Assembly (NCBI RefSeq): GCF_027580225.2
Contig: NC_073353.2
Location: 37,819,001-37,883,000, forward strand
Direction of reading: 5' to 3'
Source: Misgurnus anguillicaudatus
Taxonomy: Eukaryota; Chordata; Actinopteri; Cypriniformes; Cobitidae
Length of the DNA stretch: 64,000 nucleotides
The notes beneath the pieces are model-generated. The model was given only the letters and a program-made list of their open reading frames with translations, was not told the origin of the DNA and ran no database searches. Positions 1 to 11,661 of this stretch are shown piece after piece; position 1 is the stretch's first letter, and each line of letters begins with the position of its first letter. The translations under genes and the position numbers were made by a program.

Positions 1-940
1 TAAAGTGTGTTTCTGATAGTGTATAGGTTGAGACCAGAGAGCTCTGTGTATCTCCATACGTCAGATGTGCACTGCATGATTTCAGGAGCCTGCTTTCCTG
101 TCCTAGATAAATTGCTCTTTGCACCAACTCAAACACTGCATGTACATCCACATTTTCAAAAGTAACCGAACACTCAAAACATTTGTGACTTGGTTTACAT
201 GCTTTGTGCAGCCTATGGAGAACTAGATAACTAAGATTTTAAAACCTAGTCAAATAACTTGCTTCAGCTTAAAAGTTAATGTGTTTCCTCTTTAAGTGAA
301 GATCTGAAGAATGATTTGATTTGCTTTTACTGAACAAACCTTCAGATGAGTGTGCATGCACAAGTGTATGAAGCTCCCTCTCTCGAGACAGAGAGAGAGA
401 GAGAGAACAATGTGTGTCCGTGTGTTATTTTTAGCTGGACGAGATGTTTAATAGCTGCTTGCTTTGACCTTGCTGAAAGCAGACAGTCAGAGAACATAAC
501 ATATTAACTGGATCTTATAAAACAGAACCACACAAAAGATTTTCTCATGGGATGAACAGATAAACCACACAAACTTAATCAATGTGACACACGGAAAGGT
601 CAACATAAGCCGTGTCCACTTTTGTGCACATTTTAAAGCCTGGACAATGTTTAAAAATCTATAAATCTATGAATCTATCACAGAACAAGACAGTAAAACC
701 AAAACATTCAAGAAACATATTAATACAGTTACATTTTCATTTATCAGAGGCTTTTATCCAAAGCGACTTACAAATGAGATAACAATAGAAGTGTATATAT
801 ATGTATTTTTCTGATAAATTCAATTGATGTCTTCCTGCTAAACTCTCATGATGAAGCAATATTTTTGGGGTTTAATATATGGCTCTCTGCATAATTAACC
901 TTTATTAACCCTCTGGAGCTGTGTGGATTACTGCTGTGAA
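1..940. other. dpp10 intron 1, distal part; no gene seen
   Basis: No coding exon is recognisable on either strand. The stretch lies downstream of the dpp10-like first exon at 4087-4137 on the minus strand, so it is read as intron sequence. A short GA tract sits near 390-406. About 727-790 holds, in reverse, the teleost interspersed-repeat tail whose plus sense reads ctttggataaaagc; related copies occur at 5134-5194 and 57785-57850. Confidence 0.5.
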
Positions 941-1842
941 TAGGGCTGTCACAATGATTAAGTAATCGTCTCATCGTGATTTTTTGACCTTATCGCGATG
1001 ATTTCATATCACCGCAATGATTGCGCATCTCTCTAAAAAACACAAGGGGGAGCTGTAGCGCCTGTATAAAGGAGACGGTATCAGATAACTTTTAAATATG
1101 TGATTTTTTACCTTATCGCAATGATTTCAGATCACCGCAATGATTGCACATCGCTCTACAAAACACAAGGGGGAGCTGTAGCGCCTGTATAAATGAGACA
1201 GTATCCGATAACTTTTAAATATGTGATTTTTTTGACCTTATCGCGATGATTTCAGATCACCGCAATGATTGCACATCTCTCTAAAAAACAAAGGGGGAGC
1301 TGTAGCGCGTGTATAAAGGAGACGGTATCAGATAACTTTTAAATATGTGAATTTTTACCTTATCGCAATGATTTCAGATCACCGCAATGATTGCACATCT
1401 CTCTACAAAACACAAGGGGGAGCTGTAGCGCCTGTATAAATGAGACAGTATCAGATAACTTTTAAATATGTGATTTTTTTTTACCTTATCGCGATGATAT
1501 CAGATCACCGCAATGATTGCACATCTCTCTAAAAAACACAAGGGGGAGCTGTAGCGCCTGTATAAATGAGACAGTATCAGATAACTTTTAAATATGTGTT
1601 ATGTGTATTGATATGTACTGCCAGGTAAACCTTGCAAAATATTTAATTTAAATAATCACAACAATGTGTGAAAATTATTTCAAAACAAAGAAAAAATTTA
1701 TGGGAATTAAATGTCAAAACAAGAAAACAGACAATAATTCCCATAATCATCAAAGCCCTAAACCAGGCAATTAATTGTCATAATCTTCACAATTTATTAG
1801 ACAATTAACCGTCAGCCAAATTTCATAATCGTGACAGCCCTA
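941..1842. mobile_element. hAT-like non-autonomous element with internal tandem array
   Basis: The ends are inverted: tagggctgtcac on the left and gtgacagcccta on the right. They are flanked by a perfect 8-bp target duplication, gctgtgaa, at 933-940 and 1843-1850. An 8-bp duplication and TAGGG-type ends fit the hAT superfamily. No transposase is visible, so the element is non-autonomous. Its centre is an array of five units of about 124 bp (starts near 987, 1111, 1235, 1357 and 1483), each carrying accttatcgc, gggggagctgtagcgc and a repeated gataacttttaaatatgtg block. Confidence 0.9.
987..1600. repeat. Minisatellite, about 124 bp x 5, inside hAT-like element
   Basis: Five near-identical copies start at accttatcg, spaced 122-126 bp apart. 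They differ by a few substitutions, such as tatcgcgatg against tatcgcaatg, and by T-run length. The array lies wholly inside the 941-1842 element, so it expanded within the transposon. No open reading frame runs through it. Confidence 0.9.
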
Positions 1843-2239
1843 GCTGTGAAGGATGAATTGACTTTTTTGGCCTTCAAAACAGAAGAACCTTTTACAACCA
1901 TTATAAAGCTTGGAACAGCCAGAACATTATCTAATATAACGGTTGTGTTTTTCTAAAAATATAATCATATACATCGAGGATGGTTGGAGAGTGAGTAAAT
2001 CATGTTGTAAATTTCAGTTTTGCCTGAACTACACCTTTAACAACAGTTAATATATGCATGAATAAATGAAAAACTATTTGGTTCATTGTTATTTAGGGTT
2101 AAGTAATGCATTTTCTAAAGTTAACAAATATAACCTTATTGTAAGGTGTTAACCCTAAAACCTTTGCCCAGTACTGTAGAGAGGAACTGAATAAAAATGG
2201 GCAAGATTGATATATAAATCCCATGCAATAAGAGAGTAC

Positions 2240-2399
2240 TAGGGATGGGACGGATTCTGGCTAGACAGGATTTACAAAAGTTTTCAAAATCACGGTAATC
2301 AAATACGGTTGTAATGATAATTAAATTTTAAACGATAATACTAACCGTCAGGACATTTTACAGTGGTTAAGCGTGAAACCGGTAATCGTCCCATCCCTA
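2240..2399. mobile_element. Short hAT-like MITE (160 bp)
   Basis: The termini are tagggatgggacg and cgtcccatcccta, inverted and perfect. They are flanked by a perfect 8-bp duplication, gagagtac, at 2232-2239 and 2400-2407. It is too short to code and has the size of an internally deleted hAT derivative. Its right end contributes to a spurious short reading frame beginning near 2363. Confidence 0.9.
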
Positions 2400-2596
2400 G
2401 AGAGTACCGTCACAGATATATTGATTACGCATTCCCCTTAGCAAACCTTGCATTCACATTGGTGTGCTTTATGGATTGTACAGTACAGTTTCTCATTGTT
2501 TGTCACGTATTAGCTGATTATAAAGAAAACAGAAACAACTACTGGTAAATATTATTTACTAATAGTTTTATTTTTTTAATTTAAATAAAATGAAAT

Positions 2597-2822
2597 AGTA
2601 CACTCTTAAAATGTCTGGGATATTTTTGAACCATAATGGGTAAATATTGGACAGAACACACCGCTGGGTTAAAAAATGACTCAGTGCTGGGTTGTTTTAA
2701 CCAAACTGCTGTGTTATTATACCCCATGGTTGCCTAGCAACAACCCAACATTGGGTGATGTGTTCTGTCCAATATTTACCCAGTATGGGTCAAAAATAAC
2801 CCAGCCATTTATAGAGTGTACT
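2597..2822. mobile_element. Palindromic MITE, agtacactct ends
   Basis: The two halves are inverted copies of each other. The left starts agtacactct and contains gggtaaatattggacagaac; the right ends agagtgtact and contains the reverse complement of the same block. The whole can fold into a hairpin of roughly 100-bp arms. No coding capacity. Confidence 0.8.
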
Positions 2823-3082
2823 GTCCACCACATATATTTAATCTCTTTATTTGAAAAAGTCAAAAATAACTGTTATAAATAACAATAATAAACAAAAGTG
2901 CACAAAAACACAGCGTTTGCAGAGTTTACCAAAATGACTCAGTCGTCTTGTGTTGTGTTGTACAGCGAGTTAACAAGTTTATGTTCAATGTACAATCAAA
3001 ATCAGGATGCACTGTGTGTTAAAAAAATAAAGAGCAAAAGAATGAAGGGAATAAATGTATTCAGTAGGGTTCCGGAGACTAT

Positions 3083-3273
3083 TACACTGTAAAAAAATTT
3101 TGTAGAAATAACAGTATCTGCTGCCAGTAACTTACTGTAGATTTGACATTTATGTTATTTACTGGAAACAGTTTTTTCAAAGTTAAATAAACATGAAAGA
3201 TTTTCAGTCTTTATCTTCTACAGTAAGTTACTGGCAACCAGCTGCATAATTACAGCTCATTTTTTACAGTGTA
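3083..3273. mobile_element. Palindromic TA-flanked MITE, cactgtaaaaaa ends
   Basis: It begins tacactgtaaaaaa and ends tttttacagtgta, with TA at both outer edges. Internally cagtaacttactgta is mirrored by tacagtaagttactg. Hairpin elements with these ends are common in fish genomes. No coding capacity. Confidence 0.75.
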
Positions 3274-4086
3274 CAAATGACCAATACAGGAGTAGAGTAT
3301 ATATAGGAGACAGGAAGCAGTATCGAGTTTGCACCTTTGGGGAAAATCAACCTTGATTTTATTATTTATTTAAAAACCAGGGGCTGTTTGATGTTTTTGG
3401 AGGCGACACCAGTGCTGGTCCTGACTCACTAATTGTCTGTTCAGATGTCGAATTTCTTTCTTCTGCTGTTTTAGATAAACTCTGCATGTTGAGTCAGCTG
3501 ACAATTACAGTAAATGGATGCTCAGGTTTCAATCACTTATAAATATATTTATTAGCAGAACATGTTTCTAATCGTAAAGCAGGACAAAATGTTAGAAATA
3601 TTTGAAGGTAAATTTTCCTTTGCAGGCTTTGCATCTTTCTATTAATTGGCTTCTGTGGATGAACCAGCAACATGAAGCGACGTTCTAGCCTTCAGTTTAA
3701 TTCCATTAACAACCTACAATGTAATAATCTCAGAAGGCATGTTTGAATGGTCATGGCCTGTAAATCACTACTGCATATACCCTACATTGTATTGAACACA
3801 TATGAGAAAGGCAAAGCGAAAGCTGCATCGTGCATTTAGACAGGTGATGCTTAGGCCCAAACTCAACGAGTTTCTCTTTATTCCGTGCGCATTTAAACAC
3901 AGATACCCGGCCAAACAAAAATCAATCACGAGCTAAACAAACAGTTAGAGAAAACCCCCGCAGCACAATCGTATTTTGTTCTCAGTGTTAAACATTCCGA
4001 TTCGACTGGGGACGCCACAAGAATGCGCTTAGAAAAACCACACACACAGATTATTCCTCTGTAAATGTCTTCTCGTGTTTTGTTAC

Positions 4087-4137
4087 CTCGTCCTGCGGAT
4101 TCCCTCTCTGGTTCTGCTGCTCTTTGGTGGCCGTCAT
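4087..4137 (-). CDS. dpp10: dpp10-like dipeptidyl peptidase-like protein, first coding exon (partial gene)
   Basis: On the minus strand an ATG at 4137-4135 opens a 17-codon exon. It begins MTATKEQQ, ends PQDE, and is followed directly by a GTAACA splice donor. Mammalian DPP10 has an alternative N-terminus starting MTAMKQEQQ and ending DQE just before the conserved LGSN...RNWKG exon. The start, composition and phase-0 end match that short cytosolic segment. DPP10 also neighbours ACTR3 in human 2q14.1, with the same relative orientation as here. DPP10 is a type II membrane protein without peptidase activity that modulates Kv4 potassium channels. Only the cytosolic start lies in this window; the rest runs beyond base 1. 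The paralogue DPP6 has a similar N-terminus, so the call rests on both sequence and synteny. Confidence 0.7.
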
Positions 4138-4440
4138 GGTTTAAATCCCGCTGCAAACAATATCCGAAACCCCAAATCCGAACGCGTCTTCCTCCTAACC
4201 TGACTGCAGAATCGTTAAATTTGGACGCGTGATCTCCGTCCTTGTACGCCGAGGAGCGCGCAGAGCGTTTCAGGCATTCCACTGCAGCTGCGCGTATTCA
4301 ACCTGATCGATTCTTCTGATTTCGGATTTCTGCCTAAATTCAACTGCCAGGAGAAATGGATAAAAAGCCAACGCGACGCGCAGACTGATGCTGCGCTCGA
4401 GGGGCGGAGAGTTTCGCGCGATGACGTGTAAGCCTGAAAC
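4138..4440 (-). promoter_or_regulatory. CpG-rich promoter region of dpp10-like gene
   Basis: Sequence just upstream of the dpp10-like start is locally rich in CpG compared with the AT-rich surroundings, with repeated cgcg and gagcgcgc motifs. A GC-box-like ggggcgg is present near 4399 and a tgacgtgt element close to a CRE half site near 4422. The exact start of transcription cannot be read from sequence. Confidence 0.5.
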
Positions 4441-7400
4441 GATAACAGTTACCAAAAAATAAATGAGATTTCGGGAACCCAAATGTGATGGACATCAGAT
4501 GAATTCAAACAGCTGTATTATGGGATGGGTTAGTTTCCAGCAAGCGCTGATTTATAGACGCTGTCCATGGTGCTGCTTCAGGAAGACGATTCAGATGCAT
4601 ATTTATAAACTCTCTATGGAGAGTGGCCACAACCTAACGCATTTTGGTTTGGGCTCAATCATTTAAAAATATTAGAGTTTGATTAGGCCTAATCATACTC
4701 ATTCAACATACGCACATATATCTGCTACAAATGAGATTCGTTGTAACACACAGGGCAGGGGATTAATGTTAGTATGTGTTCTAATTAAACACATATCATT
4801 CAATGATATTCTATCTACATAGTAGATGTGACACTTTGTTCAAGGGTGTCAGCAGTGAGAGTGAAGTTAGCAGTGCACTGTCATCAGCTGACTTGACAGA
4901 TTCATTCAACCCAGTTTGGTATAGGCCAAGTGGACCTTTACTCCGACCGGTTCAGAACGCAGCAGCTCATCTTCCAAGAGCTCAAAAGGGCCCATTTCTC
5001 CACTGATCAGCCAAAAATAGCTAACTCTCTTTCTCTCTAAACAGGAATTGTTTTGGAATTGTGAAAACTTGTATCTTGGTATAAGCACTTCTTGAATTAT
5101 TGCCTCCCTATGACAAATCGCTTTACAGTTTCCTTATCTTTATAAGTCACTTTGGATAAAAGCATCTAGTAAATGCCTTAATGTAAATGTAGCAGCCAAA
5201 ATCATGAAGCAATTATGAATTAAACTACGCATTTTGTAATCCATTAAAATAAAGATGTTGTGCAATGTAACAAACTTTTTTTGGACTACATTGAGGACTG
5301 TCTATTACCATCTCTCACCGCTTTTCGGTGGTGTTTAGTTTGTGATACCTTCATTAAACTATTTTACTCTGCCTATTTTTTACATGACAAATATTTTGTT
5401 TATGGACCCCATTCACTTCCATATTAGGAAAAAAGAATACTATGGAATTTAATGGGGTCCACGAATGGTTTGGTTACAAACATTTCTCAAAATATCTTCC
5501 TTTATACAGGAAATTTATACAGGTTTGTAATAATATGAGAGTTTACTTCAAAACCGAGATGAGTTATTTTAAAGGTGAGTACAGACATGTGTTTGTTATT
5601 ACTATCTGGTAGGCTGTGTATTGTTGTTATTATTGCGTTGTTGGTGAAACTGAAGACTCTTGTTTACATCATGTATAGGTGTTAGGTTTGTGTTTTGTTG
5701 TTGTAGACTTGGACAGCCTTGTGTTTTGATGTTTGTTGTAATCTGGAGCTGGTCTATTTAAAATGGGGTTTAGTTGTTCAGTCTGTTTCTCACTTGATAA
5801 AAAGTAATAATTTCTATTGAAAATGAAATGCCCGTTCTTTATGGTCTGGCAACGGACCTGAACTAATAGTCTAGTTATGGAGTCTACACTTAAAACTAAG
5901 ATACACACAATGAGCGTGTTGAATTAAAACATGTAAAGTCATCTTATAGTCTCTACCAATCCTAGAAGGTGAGTTTGTAGTGTAACCTCTTTATCTCTGT
6001 TATAAGCGTGTGTGCGTGAACGCCGCGTGCGTGTGTGTGCTTGAGCGCCAGAGAGAAAGAGAAACTGTGGCAAGATGGCGTTTTCTCTCACAGGACTATC
6101 TACTAATTACTTTAAGTCAAAGTGATAATTGCAAATGTCCGTGCTGGATTAAGCACTATCAATAAAGTTCTTAAAATCCTCTGACTCCAGCTGCCCTTTA
6201 AGATCCCAGCCTCTCTCCAGAGCGCTCTCCAAAGCCACGCATCCTCGAAAACACGAACTCTGAGCTGAGCTAATTCTTCATCCAGATGTTTTTTTTTTCT
6301 TAATAACCGTCTTTCTTTTTAGATTTTTTGGCCATGTTTTGGCAGGAGGGACCTAAGGTAGTTTTTAAGGTAGTCATTCTTGCTTAATCTGCAATACCAA
6401 AACTTTGCTTTTATACTATAAATAAAATCATCTAACTTTAAGTTCATGCAATGATTGGTAAGGTAACATTTTTATGGTCCACAGAAAATATATATTTTTA
6501 TAAATGTATTTAGACCACTTTACTGATTTACTTTGAGAACACTAATGTCCTAATAAAGAAGGTTCAGTCGAGACTTTTCTTCCAACATCAGCACATGCTT
6601 TTAGATGTTTTTTATCAAGGATTTTAAGCTAGTGTCCTTTTTTATACTGTACTTTGCTGAGAGGGGGGGGGCAGATTATCTGACAAAAATAGGATAAATA
6701 AGATGATCAAGACAGCGGGTTCCGCTATTGGTCTTACCACAGACTGACTTGAGGTCAAAATTATAAATTGATATTTTAACGAACACTGTTGATTGTTAAA
6801 CTGTTGAACTGATTGTTCTCTGCCTTTTGCACTTTTCAATTATGAAACTGAATCTTTTTATAATCACGTCTCATTGGTTTTTAATAGTCTCTAAATGTAG
6901 AATTATTTATTTATATGTGTGTTAGTTGTGTGTTGTGTTTGTGGGCTGTGTCCAAGCTAGTGGCAAACCAGTTTCCCTATTGGGATTAATAAAGTTCTCT
7001 TACTGATTGCTTTGTTTTGATAAGCAGCAACGAAGCCAAGATGTATACAAACAAAACCACTGACATCTCTAACTTACATTCAAACATTTCTGGACAAAAA
7101 GCTTAAAGTTCTACTGAAAAGCTCACAAACAATTCACTTGAATATTTAGTCCACTCTACTGCACAAAACTGGCAGGGCAAATTATGTCATAAAATAACCC
7201 CCTTCTTATTACCCATCATGCGCTTGGTTTCTCTCTCTTTATTCCATTTCAGTACTACGTCTGGGACTGCTCTGTAGAGTTTCATTTTCTCCTGCAAAAA
7301 TCTGCAGGTCCAATCAGCGAACAGATGGGGGTGGCTAAGAACGATGACGTTGAGGTCGTGCGTCAGTTTAAGTTGTAGTTCAGTAATGGCAGCGGAGAAA

Positions 7401-10400
7401 GACGTGAGAAAAGCTATTCGGTCCACTGTTGCAAAACTGCCGAATATACAGAAGTTAAACATTAATCACTGATATTTATAAGCAGCACGCTGAAACATCT
7501 CTCTGACTTATTAAAAAAAAACTGGTTACAATATAAAACACTTATTATTCTGTTTTATGTAGCACTGACAAGAACAAAGTCCAGTAATAAAGCGAGTGCT
7601 CGTACCGCGTTAAGATTAAATGAAAAAGCAATAGTATATAAATTTAGTTTTATTAACTTTTACCTCGCACCAAAACAATAACATAAAGCTATTTCATCTA
7701 TTGAGTATTATGACATTCAAAACAAAGCGTTACTTGTCATTCTGGCCTTCAAATCCGTGGCGGAAGAAAGTAGTTCCCAAACGAGGCTTTTAAAATTTTT
7801 AATTAAAACTGTCTTTAGCCCTATTCGGACGGGATTAGTTTTATGGGGGTAGATGGCGTAATGTAATTTTACCACAGGACGTCTGTAATATTAATGGTCA
7901 ATTCGGAGGGGATTAGAAATCTCAGTAAAACATTCAGAAGTAGGAGGGGTATCTCAATCATAGATCTATATCACACTCCTACTCCACTGATATTGCTTGA
8001 GTATGGAAGCCCATGCTTGGAATGTGACCTCTGCATTTAAAACATACTTATGAGATAAGAACACACACACAAATTAGGAGCTATTGTAAGTTTCTTTGAG
8101 AATACAGAATATTCTTAACTTTTCTTCTTAAGAATGTTTTGTGAATCCAACCATGATTTTAGAGAGAAAACTTAGCAGCAAAAACACTTAAAGCACTCGA
8201 AGAATCATCTTAAAAATAAACACTGTTACTGTGTCAGCATTATTCATTTAAGTCGTTTTAGTTTGCTTTTAAGAATAGTTTTGACACATGTCATGCAGGG
8301 ACCATACTGAAATCATGAATACTCTGTGTGATAAACAACAGACGCTCTCTAGTGGTTACAACAGTATAGTGCAGTAGATCAGTAAATCCTCTCAATGTTA
8401 ACAAAAGCCACTGTCCAGAGACCACCAAATGGAGGAATTTTTAAAAAGTAGAGGTGTAGGCTTACATCTGTTTCTCTGTCTGTGTGTCTGTCTTATTGGA
8501 CGAAGTCACACACATACCATTTTGAAGCTTAACTCCCTTTTTGGAATTTCCCATCCCATTTGGTGATCTTCAGGCTGAAGTTCTTTCCTTACACTTCTAC
8601 TACTCAATCAAGATCAGTACAGTAATACCGGTCTTAAACCCAAGCAGCTTTCCACAGAGCAAATGAGTGACTTTATATCTAGATGCAAACAAGCACTCAC
8701 TACATGCACACACGGCCTTTTTACATCTGGCTCGTCTGCTCACGGGGACCCGCTGTCCTTCAAAGTTTATTTTCCACCCCACTCTAACACACCTGCTTGT
8801 ATTTTTACAGAGATTACTGTCACTCAGAACTTAATGTTTCTCACGTTTGATGTATTAGTTGATAGTAAAAAGGTCAAAAACAACTCCTATTTTTAATAGT
8901 AAAAATGGTAAAATAAGTAATTTTTGCTATTGTGTTTATAAAACAAAGTCAAGCTGCTATTATTTCAACACAAATAGAAGAAACATGTATGAATCTATGG
9001 TGAGTGCGGCTCAAAGTTAGGGCTAGCAATGGAAGACACTACCAGAGCTCAACCACCTAAGCGCACAAGAAAGGAGGACAGCGCATGGTTCCTTTTTCCT
9101 TGCCGTTTAAGAAGAGAGAAAAAAATGTTAGTCTAATGTTGTATCATGGGAAATTGTGCATGGGAAGTGCAGCAAGTTAAAAGTAGTAAACAAATGTAGG
9201 CTGCATCCCAATTGAAGGTTGGATCCTTCAAAAGACTGAACTAAGGGGGAACTGAACTATTGCTGAATTAAAAATATTTGGATATGTTACAGCTAAATAT
9301 TTACTAAAATAAGTACTTATCGCAGCTATCCTTACAATATTTTGCAATGTATTCAACTATTAGCCTATCTTACAAAGTAAATTGGGATGCACCACAGTTT
9401 ACAAGATCGATCATTCACGCTGCATATGGATGCTGTCCATCCAGTCGGGCGCATGATCGGTGCGATGCAGCAGTGCTGCGAATATTTCTGCAGCACTAGA
9501 TTTATTTTGCTGTACTGCTTTTATGGTACTAGAGTGGCCATTCGTGCCAGTTCCACCGGACACGTCCCGAACAGGATTTCGTCAGTAGGTCCTCTTGCTC
9601 AGCTGTCAATCAATCATTCTCGCATATGGCCCCTCTAAACAAAAACTGTCTTACAATTTCTAAATCAATATTTTTTTTATGTGAATGAGTAAGCAGAATG
9701 ATTTTCACATCATTTTAAAGAAAAAACTCTAGACTACTAGAAAAGTCTTGTTAAAACATGTTTAGTATGGGTTTTGTGGACTTATATCAGTGACTTAAAA
9801 ATGTTGCTTTTTTAGAAACCACGCATAAACATTATTCTCTCAAACATACAAACATGTACATACATGTAGCTCATAAAATATTTTAGCCCAGTTTGTGCTG
9901 AACGCAGTGGTATGAGACACTTATTATGTTTTAAAGCAACTGAAAAAAGACCAAATGTAAGAGCATGTCACAACCTCTGAAAGTGTCCCAAAATGGTCGG
10001 ACCCCAGAGGGTTAACTGAAAGTCCTGCATCTGCTAAGTCTGTACAGAAAATTGTAGTAAAGAAGATAAAGATATGTGAAAATATGTTTGGTTATTGGCA
10101 TTATTTTGTCACAGTGACAGGGTAACATCTTTGAGTTTTATAGATAGAATAGATACAAATTACTGAGCAAACATTTTAAGCATGACATTGTACTTGATAA
10201 TCTAAAGACAAAACTAAAATTGGAGATGAGTTGATTTGACGTGTCATTCATTTAATATATAATATTTTATTACATGTAGAATTTGAAAAGCTTTTCATAT
10301 TAATTGTGCATTTTAGGCAGATTGCGTTCGTATAATGGCAAAATACATGACTGCGTCAGACTTTACGTATCACCTCTGCTTAAAGGTGCGATCTAATCTT

Positions 10401-11092
10401 GAATACATCAAATAAACATGCTCCCAAGGTTGTCTAGGATGAGCTTTGAAAAAATAATAATCCAAATAATCCAAGGTCAAGACAAATCATCAACGTTCAA
10501 ATCCAGCTAACCGAGTAATCCACGTATGAAGAACGGACCCCAGGTCATGGGTCGCAGATAGTAAGTAAAACTGAATCAAATGTCTATGTTTTGTGGCAGT
10601 CGTCATTTAATGTAAACAATACGAACATACAGTGAATCATAAGTTATCCAGAGAAACCACTGAAACAAACCCTTGAAAAAAAGTCAAAATGTGACCGGTT
10701 GCTTTACATGTCAGTCGAGCAGGGCTTTGGGGGTCTGTAGCTCAGTGGCTCCCAACTCCAGTCTTCGGCGCCTCGCCTCCCAGAGATGTCTCCTAATATG
10801 AAACACCTGATTCAACTGTTTGAAACCTTTCATTTCAATAGCACGCTAACAAGCTGATGATACATAATTGGTTGTTGGTTAATAAAAATGGAAATGGAGA
10901 TTCAGAATCAAGTCAGAGAGATTTGCCTCCAGAACACGAAGCCGATGTGAACAGACAAATTTACTTCTGTTTGCATGTTTCTGCATGTATTGTGTGGGTT
11001 TTGTGTATAGGGTTATGCAGTGCATTTGAAAACTACTGCCCACCAAGATATATCAGTGACAAGCAACAATCTAACCAGAAAGATTGTAGGAT
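4441..11092. other. Intergenic, no gene recognised; scattered repeat fragments
   Basis: No exon with a recognisable product was found on either strand. 5134-5194 is a teleost repeat tail. 5395-5535 is half of a hairpin element whose fuller copy is at 21734-22055; both carry accccattcacttccat- and aacatttctcaaaat-type blocks. 7700-8010 is a fragment of the 'gcaatatcgct' family also seen at 43165-43622 and 56160-56450. The remainder is AT-rich DNA in which I see no structure. Confidence 0.5.
7700..8010. repeat. Dispersed repeat fragment related to 56160-56450
   Basis: The block ttgtcattctggcc, ccgtggcggaagaa and aggcttttaaaa reappears in the same order at 56220-56290. The segment ends with tatatcacactcctact followed by gatattgctt, the shared end of the family at 43165 and 56450. 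This is a diverged, probably truncated copy with no coding capacity. Confidence 0.7.
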
Positions 11093-11458
11093 GGTAAATG
11101 GTAAATGAACTGCATTTATATAGCTCTTTCATAGACTAATGGCCATCCAAAGTGCTTTACAATTTGCCTCACATTCACCCATTCACTCACTCATTCATAC
11201 ACCGATGGCGGTGTCTGCAATGCAAGGCGCCATCCAGCTCGTCAGGAGCAGCTGGGGTTAGGTGTCTTGATCAAGGACAGGTTAGGTGTCTTGATCAGGT
11301 GGAGCTGGGGATTGAACCACCAACTTTCCGATTTGTAGACAACCTACACGTAAATGGACTGCATTTATATAGCGTTTTTAACAGACCTATGGCCATCCAA
11401 AGCACTTTACAATTTTTGCCTCACATTCACTCACACATTCATACACCGATGGCGTATA
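11093..11458. repeat. Two tandem copies of a dispersed repeat
   Basis: The first copy (11093-11340) and a shorter second copy (11351-11458) share atggactgcatttatata, atggccatccaaag and cattcatacaccgatggcg. The second copy is cut where sequence leading to the next element begins. A degenerate 17-bp direct repeat around 11265-11300 (taggtgtcttgatca twice) lies inside copy one. Confidence 0.8.
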
Positions 11459-11661
11459 CACCGATATTTGTAAATATAGGCACGACTGTTACGGCTGAGG
11501 TTTGTATCCAGACGAGGACAGGTGTATATAGAATAGTAAAATCTAACATAAACTTTATTTACAACACAAAAGGAATAACAAACTCACACAAACTCATTGT
11601 GGTTTACAGATTCACAGTAAATCTGTAGGATGACATTCAATGATATTACATTTATAAAATT

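Noticed and set aside
3926..4482. Minus-strand frames of 118 and 70 codons around the dpp10-like start
   Set aside because: They run through the CpG-rich promoter region and include the exon in a different frame; the 17-codon exon with a proper donor is the better model.
10731..10765. ggggtctgtagctcagtgg, similar to a tRNA D-arm or A box
   Set aside because: The following bases do not form anticodon or T arms and no B box is found at the right distance; at most a SINE scrap.
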